This document shows positions 10,843 to 20,097 of a DNA stretch of 64,000 nt, piece by piece (the first letter of the stretch is position 1; every line of letters starts with the position of its first letter). The notes beneath the pieces were generated by a model that was not told the origin of the DNA, did not search any database, and was given only the letters and a program-made list of their open reading frames with translations. A program made the translations under genes and the position numbers. The stretch comes from Melastoma dodecandrum (Eukaryota > Streptophyta > Magnoliopsida > Myrtales > Melastomataceae), in NCBI GenBank assembly GCA_029817715.1, contig JARUPY010000189.1, positions 2,170,001 through 2,234,000 on the forward strand, given 5' to 3'.

Positions 10843-12174
10843 TCATTTCAGGTACTGGAATTTAATATTGACCGTTGTGGGGTTTGACTCATTCAAAGTT
10901 GACTTTTGTATTGTCTGGTTGCACTCCCCTGTGTTGAAGAAAATCATAACGTTCTTCTGTCTGTCTTCCTGTGTGTTGCTGGGACTTACTTTTTTGCTGC
11001 TAATTGACTGTAATGATGACCCTCCCTTATATCTATTTTGGTGCTTGGAGGGTTTTGCCCTGTTGCTGCTGTTCCTTGGACTTTTTGATATAACATTCTG
11101 CTGCATATTTTTTCCAGGTGTTGTCTTCTGCTTCTGTTCTGGGGTTTTATATGGGGATGCGTGCTGACCTGATTTTTGCTTATCCCTGAGCATCTGTGCA
11201 GTTTCTTTTCTTCCCATAGTTTCCTTTTCTGTGTTAAGCGAAATTTTTGAAAATTTGAATTGCCTTTCCTCTTTTGCTCCGACTTTGTGCCACTCGCCGG
11301 AGTTGAGCTCCCCCGGCATGGGTTTCTGAACGGCTGGGTTGATCTTCATTGCATCTGCACAGTTGTGTTGCCCAATGGCGAATCTGCTGCATTCTGAACA
11401 GATGAATTCTAAACCTTCATATTGAACTGATTGGTCGATCGCGGTGCCTGCCGTGATCTTTAGCTTCAGAGTCTTCGGTAATGGGTTATCTAGGTCGATC
11501 TGAACGCATAGTCGAGCTAGATTTAGCATTTCATGATTGTAGGTTTTTCCATCAATCTTGGCTGGTTTCCCTATTGCCTCTCCAATTTTCCAGAGACTTT
11601 CCTTGCTGTAGAATTCCACTGGCAGATTAGGAAGTCTGATCCATGCCATAGTGTGACCTAGCTTTGCGTTCTTGAGGTTAAACATGGGTTCCCATTTCCT
11701 TACAGTGATTAGGATGCCGTTGTAGAACCATGGTCCCGCATGTATCACAAAATCCTTATCCTTAGCATCAAAAAATCTCACTAATAGATAACCTGATCCC
11801 AGCGGATGAGAGGTGAAAGCTAAACAGCTCTTCCAAAGCTTTCTTAGTTTCTGTGTGAGTGGTTCCGGGCCAATGATCGCTCCCAGCGGCTTAACTATCA
11901 CTGCATTCTTCCATTTCTGGTACTGGTTTGCTAGCTCTTCCTCAGTGAATGTGACTGGGTGAGGGTCTTTCTCCGGAGTGCGGGCTGCTAGTGTCTGCTT
12001 GGTTGCTGGCCGACCTGTCCCATGATCTTCAGCATTCCTTTGGTTTAGAAGAGCTTCCTTATACGAAAAAGGAACAGTTGGGGTAGGTTGTTGATTTGTG
12101 TGGGGCTTCGGTGGATGTATGGTGGAGGTTTGGGGTGTTTTTGTGTTTTCAGGTTGTGGGATGTTTGTTGTCAT
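10843..12174 (-). CDS. Outer LINE ORF1 (DUF4283)
   Basis: This open frame of 443 residues encodes the ORF1-type RNA-binding protein of the outer LINE. A proline- and threonine-rich N-terminus precedes a DUF4283 domain at roughly residues 70-215 (NAVIVKPLGAIIGPEPLTQKLRKLW..., KWEPMFNLKNAKLGHTMAWIRLPNLPVEF). A zinc-knuckle remnant (CSECSRFAIGQHNC) has the right Cys spacing at the start but has lost the usual central His, so it may not bind zinc. The C-terminus is Lys/Gln rich. It lies about 105 bases from the 5' end of the element. Its sequence differs strongly from ORF1 of the inner LINE, so the two LINEs are separate families. Confidence 0.8.
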   Translation of the reverse strand: MTTNIPQPENTKTPQTSTIHPPKPHTNQQPTPTVPFSYKEALLNQRNAEDHGTGRPATKQTLAARTPEKDPHPVTFTEEELANQYQKWKNAVIVKPLGAIIGPEPLTQKLRKLWKSCLAFTSHPLGSGYLLVRFFDAKDKDFVIHAGPWFYNGILITVRKWEPMFNLKNAKLGHTMAWIRLPNLPVEFYSKESLWKIGEAIGKPAKIDGKTYNHEMLNLARLCVQIDLDNPLPKTLKLKITAGTAIDQSVQYEGLEFICSECSRFAIGQHNCADAMKINPAVQKPMPGELNSGEWHKVGAKEERQFKFSKISLNTEKETMGRKETAQMLRDKQKSGQHASPYKTPEQKQKTTPGKNMQQNVISKSPRNSSNRAKPSKHQNRYKGGSSLQSISSKKVSPSNTQEDRQKNVMIFFNTGECNQTIQKSTLNESNPTTVNIKFQYLK

Positions 12175-12279
12175 TGTGATTGTATGGGAACGTCTGTTGT
12201 TATGCCATTGTGTTTTTTGGTGGGGAGGATTTTAGGGAGAGAAAATTCTAGAGAGGGTCGATTGCTCTTATCTTGCACC

Positions 12280-12293
12280 AGAATAATATTTTG
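12280..12293. repeat. Right target-site duplication of outer LINE
   Basis: Partner of 529-542 (13 of 14 bases identical). It marks the 5' end of the minus-strand LINE at 12279. Confidence 0.85.
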
Positions 12294-13191
12294 TCTTGCG
12301 GGGAAAACGGCATGCAATAGCACCAAGCAAACAATTAACTGATCAAAATTGGAAATCTTGTTAGCGTAGCCAGGTCAATTCTCAAATATAAAATCAAGAT
12401 TTTACAGCGAGGCTGAATTTATGAATTTAAGTCTCACTTCGGTTGGTGAACTCTGAGGGCAAAGAGTTTCTCTATTTGACATAGATACATGTTAAAATCT
12501 TCCAGCATCTGCAGAAGAATATATTATTTGGATGATTTACATCGCATTAGGTATCAAAACTTAAGAGAAAATTTTTGCACTGCCTGGTTCGCAATAGTAA
12601 AGCTGCTCGTATTTATATACACTCGTCCTCCCTCAACTCCTACTGTAGCCGATAGCACTTTTGCTTGGAGATCTTGTTGGTTTTGTATAATTATCGTGGT
12701 TGTCTTGGATGCGGCAATTTTGTAACTTGTTTTGTTCACATTGCTTGGGCTACTAATATTTTCTGTTTCTTTTATCTTTGGTCTTCTCAGACTGTAAGTG
12801 CATCACAAGCGGGAGAGATTCAGTTCCTGGATATAAGATGTCCCGGTGGCACCTATCCTACAATCAATGCTAACGGGGGTTCCCTTACTGCTCTTGCTGT
12901 TCACAGGCATGCTCCGATAATCGCAAGTGGTTCGGCAGAACAGTGTATTGAAGTCTCCAGTCTGGATGGTCATTCACTTGGCACCATCCGATGTTACCAA
13001 AATTTCATGGCCCAGAAGATAGGTTCTGTTAGCTGTCTTGCTTTCCATCCATACCAAGTGCTACTCGCAGCGGGAGCTGCAGATTCTTGTGTCTCTATAT
13101 ATGCAGACGAGAATACTCAGGGAAGATGAAGGAACTGGAAAAGCTGTTCATTTCTCATGGCACGAAAGGTGTAGTTGTTTTCTGCCTCATG
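12280..13191 (+). pseudogene. RAPTOR1: RAPTOR copy 1, last intron end, last exon, 3' UTR start
   Basis: The intron resumes after the LINE and ends at CTTCTCAG (12783-12790). The last exon (12791-13129) is open and reads [20 protein letters not shown]... RGSLT-like residues, [69 protein letters not shown], then stop. This is the C-terminal WD40 end of RAPTOR, and the stop is at the expected place. The exon itself is intact, although conserved residues differ (for example F to S before LDG). The 3' UTR begins at 13130 and is cut at 13192 by the Tat element; it resumes at 28908. With the frame break in the previous exon and more than 27 kb of insertions, a working gene is unlikely. Confidence 0.85.
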
Positions 13192-13196
13192 AGGAG
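13192..13196. repeat. Left 5-bp target duplication (AGGAG) of Tat element
   Basis: AGGAG precedes the TGTAGATCC start of the LTR and recurs at 28903-28907 after the TACA end. RAPTOR copy 2 has the uninterrupted site (ATGAGGAGCTGCTG, near 32125). Confidence 0.9.
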
Positions 13197-16100
13197 TGTA
13201 GATCCCCCAAATTGTGCGTAGGATCAGTCACTTAGTTCGGACCTGCTTGAAAGTCGCCCTGAAAATTCGAGGACCAATCCAAATTATTCGGGCCGGACTA
13301 ACTTGAAAAGCAAAATTTTTAGACTCAATTTGACCTTTTACAAAAGGGAAATCAGATTACTCCTGACCCGTTCTGCCTAAAGAATAATCTTTGTAAAGCC
13401 CAGCCGATCCCGCCCAAGTCCAGCCGATCCGGCCCAAGCCCATCCAGCAAAGCTTTGATAATTGGACAGCCCAGCCCTCTTAGTCGGCCCAACAGTCCAC
13501 CTGCCAATTGGGTAAGCCTGACCCAACGCATTCAGGAAAAGTGGTGGCCCTTCTTCTCTCCGGACTGCAGCGCACGTGGCGACAGCAACGTCTGCCACAC
13601 CTGCAGGAATGCTCCAGGTCCCCTATGCGGACCCACGAGTGACGCCATTGACTTCCACCCTGCTACACCGTCCCGGACGTCCACTCCCAGCATGTCGTCT
13701 CCACCGCAGACGACAATGATTCCCCACCGCCCTACTTTGCCCCACCTATACGTGATGAAAAGAAATGAGTCCAGGCACAGAATGGGAAACGGGAGCAGAG
13801 AACTCAGCGACAAGAGAGGAGAGAAAAGAAGGCAACAGATGACAATTTGTTGGGACCCAACTACATGCAGAGACATGGCAAGCTGAAGCGATAAGGCTCC
13901 GTCTTGGTGCGTGTGCCCATCTGATGACGACCAAGGGGGTTCCTCTATAAATAGAAAGCACAAAAGGGATCGAAGCAGGACGGAATTCCAGAGCTCCTTC
14001 CTTGTCTTCCTGGCAACACTCCCCTTTATTTCCTCTCCAGAAACGCTTCCAATCAGCAGAAAGACAGCCGCCCTTCAGCTCGTCAGAACACCCGCTCGAT
14101 TCCTTCCCTCGATCAGTCCTGCCCAAGGTAAGCAGAAGCCAAGGATCAAAGACGCCCCCCCTCCCCCCCTTGCGATCAACCCAAACGAGGCTGTCAACGA
14201 CGACAAGTAGAAGGGCGTACCTCTAAACGTGGCGAGCCTCGACTCTTCTGGACATAGCGACAACAACGTTCGGCAGGAGCAAGCTCCCTTTAGACCGGCC
14301 TGGCCGTCCCCCCTCCCCTATCTCCGGTCGAAAGCTACGACCAAGCTCCTCGCGAACACGCATCAGCGTCGCGAGGAGCTTCCCGCTTACTTTGACACAT
14401 CTCCTGCTCATGTCCAGGTAAGCTCGGAAGTGGTTGGCCCCAACATCAGTCCCGTCCGCAGCAGGTCCCCCCAAACGGCTCCCCGCTACAGGCGATCAAC
14501 TTGACGACGACCAGAACTGACTTCCCCAACGCCGACAACGCGGATTTGGCCCAGCACCCCCCTCATCCTGGTTTCAACAGACGATGAACCCCAACAAGAT
14601 TCGCCAAGACCACGCCGAGGCACCCGTCCTCAAATCCCTAGACTCTCCTTGGACTTGTTCTCGAAGCCGATCGTGACGAACCTAAGGACACCCGCTTCCA
14701 AACCCTGAAGCACCGAGAGAAGCGACGGTCCGATGAGCCGTGGTCCCGGCTAAGCCGAGCCAAGGAGAAGAGGTTCGCCAAGGCCGAACCCCCCCAGACC
14801 TCCACCCCGATTGCGCAGAAATGAAGGCGCCATTTTCCCCCTCTTCTGAGTGAAAGAAGACCCCATCAGGTAAGTTCCCTTTCTGCTTATTATTATTATT
14901 ATTATTATATATTAAATTAAATGGAAAGGAGCATGGGGGTGTGTCAGGAGTTCCCCCCCTTTTCTTTTTGTCTTTTTCTTTGTTTTAAGAATAAAAAAAT
15001 ATAAAATAAAAAAGGAAAGATTGAAGGAGCGTCGTGAGCGTCGGAACAAGCCTCCCCGTTTGTTTTATGTTTTTGTTATAATAAATAAAATATAATAATT
15101 TCATAAAAGGGGAGACATATGGATTAGGTTTTCAAGAATATGTTTAGCCTTTTTTTTAAGTTTTGCGTTCACAAGATTTACTGGATTCTTTAGTATTCTC
15201 TTTTGTTTAAACGAATTTTTTAATGCGCATCACTAATGCCTATTTCCTTGTCTTTCATGAAAACATGATGGAATTATAATGGATATTTTCGAGCAATCTC
15301 GAAATCAGCAAGTGTACAATCTTGGGAGACCGACATCGACGGGCTACAAAAATCCCCAATCAATTCAACTACTTCAAACGGTAAGTCATGCCTTACTTTT
15401 CAGTACGATTAAATATACGTTGATTTAATCGTTACTCATGCTAGGCTTTGCCTTGCTTCTTTCCTTTGTTTTGCATGTTAAAACAATGAAGAAACATCAT
15501 CTTTCAACATCATGAAGGAACAACATCAACGGGCCACACAACGCCCGGTGAGTAAATATTCTTACTCACCAGTTAATTCCAGATATTCAATATATTTTGG
15601 ATTTTTCTGACAATCGTCTTCTATGTGGTGTTTTAATTTTGCATGAAAAATCAACCGAGCTTCATGGAATTTCGACAAAGCGATATTTCGAAGATAGAAA
15701 GCTTGAAGGCGCGTGTAACAAACCGCGCGGGTTGGATCTACCGCGGCCTAAAAAACCGTTGGTTCAGAGAGAAGCGGCATCAACCGTCATCTCAAGTACA
15801 TGAAGGAAGTGCGGGCTTCCCGTCTTTTCTTTATTTCCACATGTAACGGGTCGTGAGCCCAAGTGCATAGGCTCACGATCACCGCCCTTTCCCGCTCTCT
15901 TTGATCTCGATAAATTGGTTGTGGTTGTTCGCATGCTTTAGGCCCGTAGGTTTATCGTCGCATGCTATTTGCTAAATACACATGAGTTCGAGCCCAAAAG
16001 GCTCGAATCGGGTCCAACGCCCGTTAATCAAAAGCCAAACTCTTTTGGAGCAAACGCCACCAATTCGCATGTTTAGAGTGTAAAGACTAGTAAGTAGAAA

Positions 16101-16246
16101 TCCCCGAACAAGCTGTTTTTCCGACTTAACAGTTTTAAAATGAAAAGTCGGTGGCGACTCCGTAATAGTTTACCTAGGTTAAACAACAACTCATTTTTAC
16201 AAATGGAGCCATTTTGGATGGGTGACGGTAACACGAGCCGCTTCTT
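13197..16246 (+). repeat. 5' LTR of Tat element (3' end missing)
   Basis: This stretch aligns along its whole length with 25562-28651, with few differences and one block of about 55 bases present only in the 3' copy (near 28378-28430). Alignment stops at CGCTTCTT. The 3' LTR goes on for another 251 bases to TACA, while here gag-coding sequence follows directly. The end of the LTR and the primer binding site therefore appear deleted. It includes a TATA box at 13944-13953 and a (TAT)n microsatellite near 14887-14912. Confidence 0.85.
13944..13953 (+). promoter_or_regulatory. TATA box of Tat 5' LTR
   Basis: CTATAAATAG lies about 750 bases into the LTR in a position suited to the U3/R boundary. 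The 3' LTR has the same box at about 26305-26315. Confidence 0.6.
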
Positions 16247-19200
16247 AGCCGCCTCCACCAGTATTGCTTCCCTTTACAACCCATACATGCGCATGCCGCC
16301 CGCTTCTACGACCTCGGCACAACCACAGGTGCCGCCCTACTACTCACAGCCGCCAGCCCCGAGGCCAACTCCCTACGTGCCAGCCGCGGTCGGCCCAACT
16401 CCCCTGGAAGGAATGCCGGTCTCTTACTTCCCTGTCAGCGCTCCAGCTACCAACTACGGAGTGCCACAATCAATCGCTGGTCCCTCGGCCCCACATGTAG
16501 GGCCAACCCCGCCCAGTCCAAGAACCCGCAACGCGACCATAGTAGATGAGTTGTTGGGAGAGAAGGGACAGATGAGCTCCTTCAAGACAAGGCTCGAAGC
16601 CAAGATATCATCAATGCGGGAAGCTGAGGCCAAACACATTGCGAGGCTCGAAGAACGCATTAACGCCCTCCAAGGGTACCAGGCTCGAACATGGGAGTAC
16701 AACGACTTCCAGGTTCCCCATTTTCAAGTTCCTCACAAATTCAAGCCCCCGGAGTTCGAAAAATTCAAGGGCACCGGATGTCCCGAGCTGCACCTCAAAC
16801 ATTTTTGCCACAAGATGTCGGTCTATCCGGCAGATGATAAGCTCCGCATCACAATGTTTCAAGAAAGCCTGGTAGAGTCGGCGCTTCAGTGGTACTATTC
16901 CAAGGACCTGAGGCAGTTCGCCACGTTCAAGGAGTTGGCGCTTGATTTCTTGAATTACTACAGCTTTAACGTCGAAATGGCACCAACGCTGTCTGACATC
17001 CGCAAGCTGCGGAGGTTCCGGGGAGAGTCAATCAAGACCTTCGCGCACCGTTTCCGGGAGATGGCGACGCAGATCAAGCCCCCCATGCAGGAGCGAGATC
17101 TTATTACTGAATTCCTACAGTTGCTGCCGCGCGAATATGGACCATTCATGATTGGCGGACGGGCACCGCTCACATTCGCCCAGGCAGTCATTGCCGCGAG
17201 CCAGCTCGATGACGCCAGCAGAGATGGCCTCATTCCGACCGCACCGCCAAAGCCGATGGTCAAGCCGAAGCCCAAGGAGCTCATTGCAACAACCGAACAC
17301 AGTAGGCAATCAATGAGGGCAACACCACCCCCCACCACGTATGCGCCAAGGTCGTACGTGGCGGCAGCTGCCAGGCCACCAGTGTCCGCCACCACTTGCC
17401 CCAGAGCTCCCACACCCGTGATGATGTACTCCCAACCGCGGCCGGTTCAACAGGAGCGCCCGAAGCGCAGGTTGGAAGACCTTACCCCCACTCCTGACCC
17501 GTTGGATGTCATGTTCGTCCGACTGAGAGACATGGGCTTCATCAAGCCCGTGGAGGCCAAGGCGACCAATCCCTCCTCTATTGGCTACAACCCCAAAGCG
17601 GTCTGTCAGTATCATTCTGGGGCGCTGGGGCATGACACCAAGGATTGCATCGCCCTCCGCTTTAAAATTCAGAATTTGTTGGATGACGGCGTAATCACCT
17701 TCGCTGCACCAGCCACCACTCCCAACGTCAAGAGCAATCCTTTGCCTGAGCACGTGAACTATGTCGGTTTTAACTCCTTCGCGCCGCTGACCAATCAAGA
17801 AGAAGAAATCCACATGTACGAATGTGAGGTAATACCTACAGAGCATGTCAACGTGGTGCACGCCGGCCGAGGACGAAGCCGAGGTCGAGGTCGAAACCGG
17901 GGCCGAAGTCAGCCCAACACGGGGATCCGCCCGGTGTCAGCAACTACTGCACTACCGGACGGCTTCACAATAATAAATCCTCGGAGGCCCAAGGCGCCAT
18001 ATGTATACATTCCGCTCGGAGAGACACAGCCCGGGGCGCCCTCCCAAGCAGAAGGCTCGCTGGCGAAGGAACCAAGGATTCCCGTCGTGATCAGGCCCAG
18101 CTGCGCCTCATCAACTCCAGAAGTTGAACTCATCACCCATTCAGGTAGGGTGGTGACTGCTCCTAACACCCAACTGCAAGGGGAACTGTCGAAGCCTAAG
18201 GCGCCATCCAACGAACAAATCCGCAAGGTGATCTACGCTATCAAGGAGAGCGATTACAACATTGTAGAGCAACTGAGGAAGCAGCCATCTCAGATTTCGC
18301 TCTTCGACCTTATTCATTCCTCTGACAAGCATAGGGATATGTTGGAGAAATTCCTTGCCGAGGTGCATGTGCCTGAGCAGGTCGAAGTAAATGCGTTGGA
18401 CTCGTACATGAACCAGATATTAGCCAACGACACAATTACCTTTTCAGAAGATGATCTCCTGGAACAAGGAGACGATCACAACGATGCGCTATTTATAACG
18501 CTCAAGTGCAGAGACACCACCATCTCCAAGGTTCTCATAGATGGTGGGTCAGGGGTCAATATAATACCGCTCGTGGTTGCACAAAAGCTCGGCATCAACA
18601 CGGAGAAGCTACCGCAATCGGGGTTATCCATCCGGGCTTTCGACGGTGCCAAGCGCCAGGCTCACGGTGAGGTCACTTTGGAGATTAAGGTAGGGCCAAC
18701 CCTTTTCTCCTCCGTGTTTCAGATACTCGAGATGGCGGGCTCCTTCAACATGCTGCTAGGACGCCCATGGATTCACCAGGCAGGAGCGGTCCCATCAACG
18801 CTCCACCAGATGGTCAGGTTTCCCTCAGACGGCAAACTCGTCACAGTAAGGGGGGAACATACGATGGAACTCTGTCACGAGATCGACATGCCGTATCTCG
18901 GAGAGCCAACCGGAGAACCATCGACAGCCCAGACGCTACAAATGGTCCACATGGTCAGGTGTGATTACAAATCCGACCCTTTAATGACGTGGGGCAACAT
19001 CAGCGCCGCGAAAGAATTCATCAGACATGGATACCAACCGGGCCAAGGACTCGGGGCCAGGGGGCAAGGTATGACCTACCCGATCGGAATCCCCTCTCCG
19101 ATGGGGACTACGACGCTTGGATTCGAAGGCGAAGTACGGCGTAAGCAGGACAAGCACGCCAACGACAAGTCATTTATCCGCTTCGTCCGTTCTTCTGCGA

Positions 19201-19733
19201 CGACCATGGAAGGCGAGATCCTATCTGGGAAACTCGAAGACATGAAGATTCGGACTGGTGAGCCAGAGGGGGAAGTGCGCCTGCCAGAAGACGAACGGTT
19301 AGCTAGCGTACATGTTAATGTTATCCAAGCTAATGAGGGGCATGGCCAGAGGCGTCGGCCTCGTATGCGGGTCCATTTCATACCTTCCAACGTTGCCATC
19401 CCCCTAGACCAAATGTCGAGGTACATTCGACAAGCCGGAACGCCTTCTCCTCAACCTCCAACAGTCTCAACATCGTCAGGGACGCCCCCGGGGACCGAAA
19501 TACCATTACCAAACAAGCCAGCAGAATCTTCAGCTTCCAACTCGACACCAAATTCGGATGAAGAAGGGCTAAGGACCAACCAGCAAGCAGAGTCTTCAGC
19601 TTCCAACTCAACACTAAATTCTGATGAAGAATGGCCAAGGACCAAGAAGAACAGGACAGCTGAGCCTGAAGAAGATGTCAATATGATGGAAGCGTCAGAC
19701 CCGGTCGAGTCGGACATGCCGCTCAATGGGTGA
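16140..19733 (+). CDS. Tat element gag-protease polyprotein
   Basis: This open frame of 1197 residues encodes the structural and protease part. Residues 1-35 are translated from LTR sequence, so the true gag start was probably lost in the deletion at 16246. A Pro-rich stretch is followed by a retrotransposon gag (capsid) domain at about residues 215-345 (CPELHLKHFCHKMSVYPADDKL... ESALQWYY). A CX2HX5HX4C knuckle (CQYHSGALGHDTKDC) lies near residue 487, and an RG-rich patch (GRGRSRGRGRNRGRS) near residue 580. The aspartic protease has its catalytic Asp in LIDGGSGVNIIP (residue 801). A G-patch-like segment (HGYQPGQGLGARGQG) is at about residue 960. The C-terminus has a Ser/Asn/Glu direct repeat (ESSASNSTPNSDEE twice). 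The frame is unbroken. Confidence 0.88.
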   Translation: MKSRWRLRNSLPRLNNNSFLQMEPFWMGDGNTSRFLAASTSIASLYNPYMRMPPASTTSAQPQVPPYYSQPPAPRPTPYVPAAVGPTPLEGMPVSYFPVSAPATNYGVPQSIAGPSAPHVGPTPPSPRTRNATIVDELLGEKGQMSSFKTRLEAKISSMREAEAKHIARLEERINALQGYQARTWEYNDFQVPHFQVPHKFKPPEFEKFKGTGCPELHLKHFCHKMSVYPADDKLRITMFQESLVESALQWYYSKDLRQFATFKELALDFLNYYSFNVEMAPTLSDIRKLRRFRGESIKTFAHRFREMATQIKPPMQERDLITEFLQLLPREYGPFMIGGRAPLTFAQAVIAASQLDDASRDGLIPTAPPKPMVKPKPKELIATTEHSRQSMRATPPPTTYAPRSYVAAAARPPVSATTCPRAPTPVMMYSQPRPVQQERPKRRLEDLTPTPDPLDVMFVRLRDMGFIKPVEAKATNPSSIGYNPKAVCQYHSGALGHDTKDCIALRFKIQNLLDDGVITFAAPATTPNVKSNPLPEHVNYVGFNSFAPLTNQEEEIHMYECEVIPTEHVNVVHAGRGRSRGRGRNRGRSQPNTGIRPVSATTALPDGFTIINPRRPKAPYVYIPLGETQPGAPSQAEGSLAKEPRIPVVIRPSCASSTPEVELITHSGRVVTAPNTQLQGELSKPKAPSNEQIRKVIYAIKESDYNIVEQLRKQPSQISLFDLIHSSDKHRDMLEKFLAEVHVPEQVEVNALDSYMNQILANDTITFSEDDLLEQGDDHNDALFITLKCRDTTISKVLIDGGSGVNIIPLVVAQKLGINTEKLPQSGLSIRAFDGAKRQAHGEVTLEIKVGPTLFSSVFQILEMAGSFNMLLGRPWIHQAGAVPSTLHQMVRFPSDGKLVTVRGEHTMELCHEIDMPYLGEPTGEPSTAQTLQMVHMVRCDYKSDPLMTWGNISAAKEFIRHGYQPGQGLGARGQGMTYPIGIPSPMGTTTLGFEGEVRRKQDKHANDKSFIRFVRSSATTMEGEILSGKLEDMKIRTGEPEGEVRLPEDERLASVHVNVIQANEGHGQRRRPRMRVHFIPSNVAIPLDQMSRYIRQAGTPSPQPPTVSTSSGTPPGTEIPLPNKPAESSASNSTPNSDEEGLRTNQQAESSASNSTLNSDEEWPRTKKNRTAEPEEDVNMMEASDPVESDMPLNG

Positions 19734-20097
19734 ACCGTTTCCAACTCTACTTTTCTTTGCATGTAGATTAAACGTGTCTAGGATAGGTCGCCTTGCTATA
19801 TTTAGTCGCGGACTAGCAAGGATGTCCATATGTAACGCGACCTCCTTTTTTGAGTCGAGTGCCCGTGGGATTTGACTGCTGATGACAAAGGGCGAATCGG
19901 AGGAAACGAAGAGGGCCCCGCTGAGGACTGATCCCACGGCACTTCCCTTTTGTCTAGGATGCATAGTTTATCATCTCTTTAAAATTATCTCCTTGGATAA
20001 GAACATGTACTGATTTATCTTCCTTCTAAACAGGAATGGCGCTTCGGGAATACCCACAAATCCCGCCGAACAACTCACAGACGTAGGCCATCATTCA
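19734..20097 (+). other. Gap between gag-pro and pol (possible intron region)
   Basis: These 364 bases separate the gag-pro stop from pol, which is in another frame. Ogre-type elements are known to carry an intron at this place, so splicing could join the two frames. I did not identify splice sites with certainty. Confidence 0.4.

Larger units (their letters stand above)
543..12279 (-). mobile_element. Outer L1-type LINE, minus strand, in RAPTOR intron
   Basis: A plant L1-type non-LTR retrotransposon lies on the minus strand: a 5' region near 12279, ORF1 (DUF4283 type), then ORF2 with endonuclease, reverse transcriptase, zinc-finger and RNase H parts. It ends at 543 in a short A-rich tail (on its own strand). 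The boundaries come from the 14-bp target duplication and from comparison with the uninterrupted RAPTOR copy 2. A second LINE in the opposite direction (3886-9242) splits ORF2 between the endonuclease and the reverse transcriptase. Without that insertion the element would be about 6.4 kb. It is no longer functional: ORF2 has at least one further frameshift near 2412 and a broken stretch at 1640-1950. Confidence 0.9.

Noticed and set aside
10163..10846. 227-codon frame overlapping the outer LINE ORF2 start
   Set aside because: It is polar and low-complexity with no domain. It may be a frame-shifted ORF1 tail, but I cannot support it as a separate gene.
12489..12725. 78-codon frame present in both RAPTOR copies (also 31425-31661)
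   Set aside because: It lies wholly inside the last RAPTOR intron, crosses no splice site and matches no family; being shared reflects duplication only.
13455..14226. Several overlapping frames in the Tat LTR (repeated at 25818-26749)
   Set aside because: They occur on both strands at the same place in both LTRs, without domains, and reflect GC-rich LTR sequence.
17310..17861. 183-codon minus-strand frame under gag
   Set aside because: Shadow of the long gag-protease frame on the plus strand; no domain.
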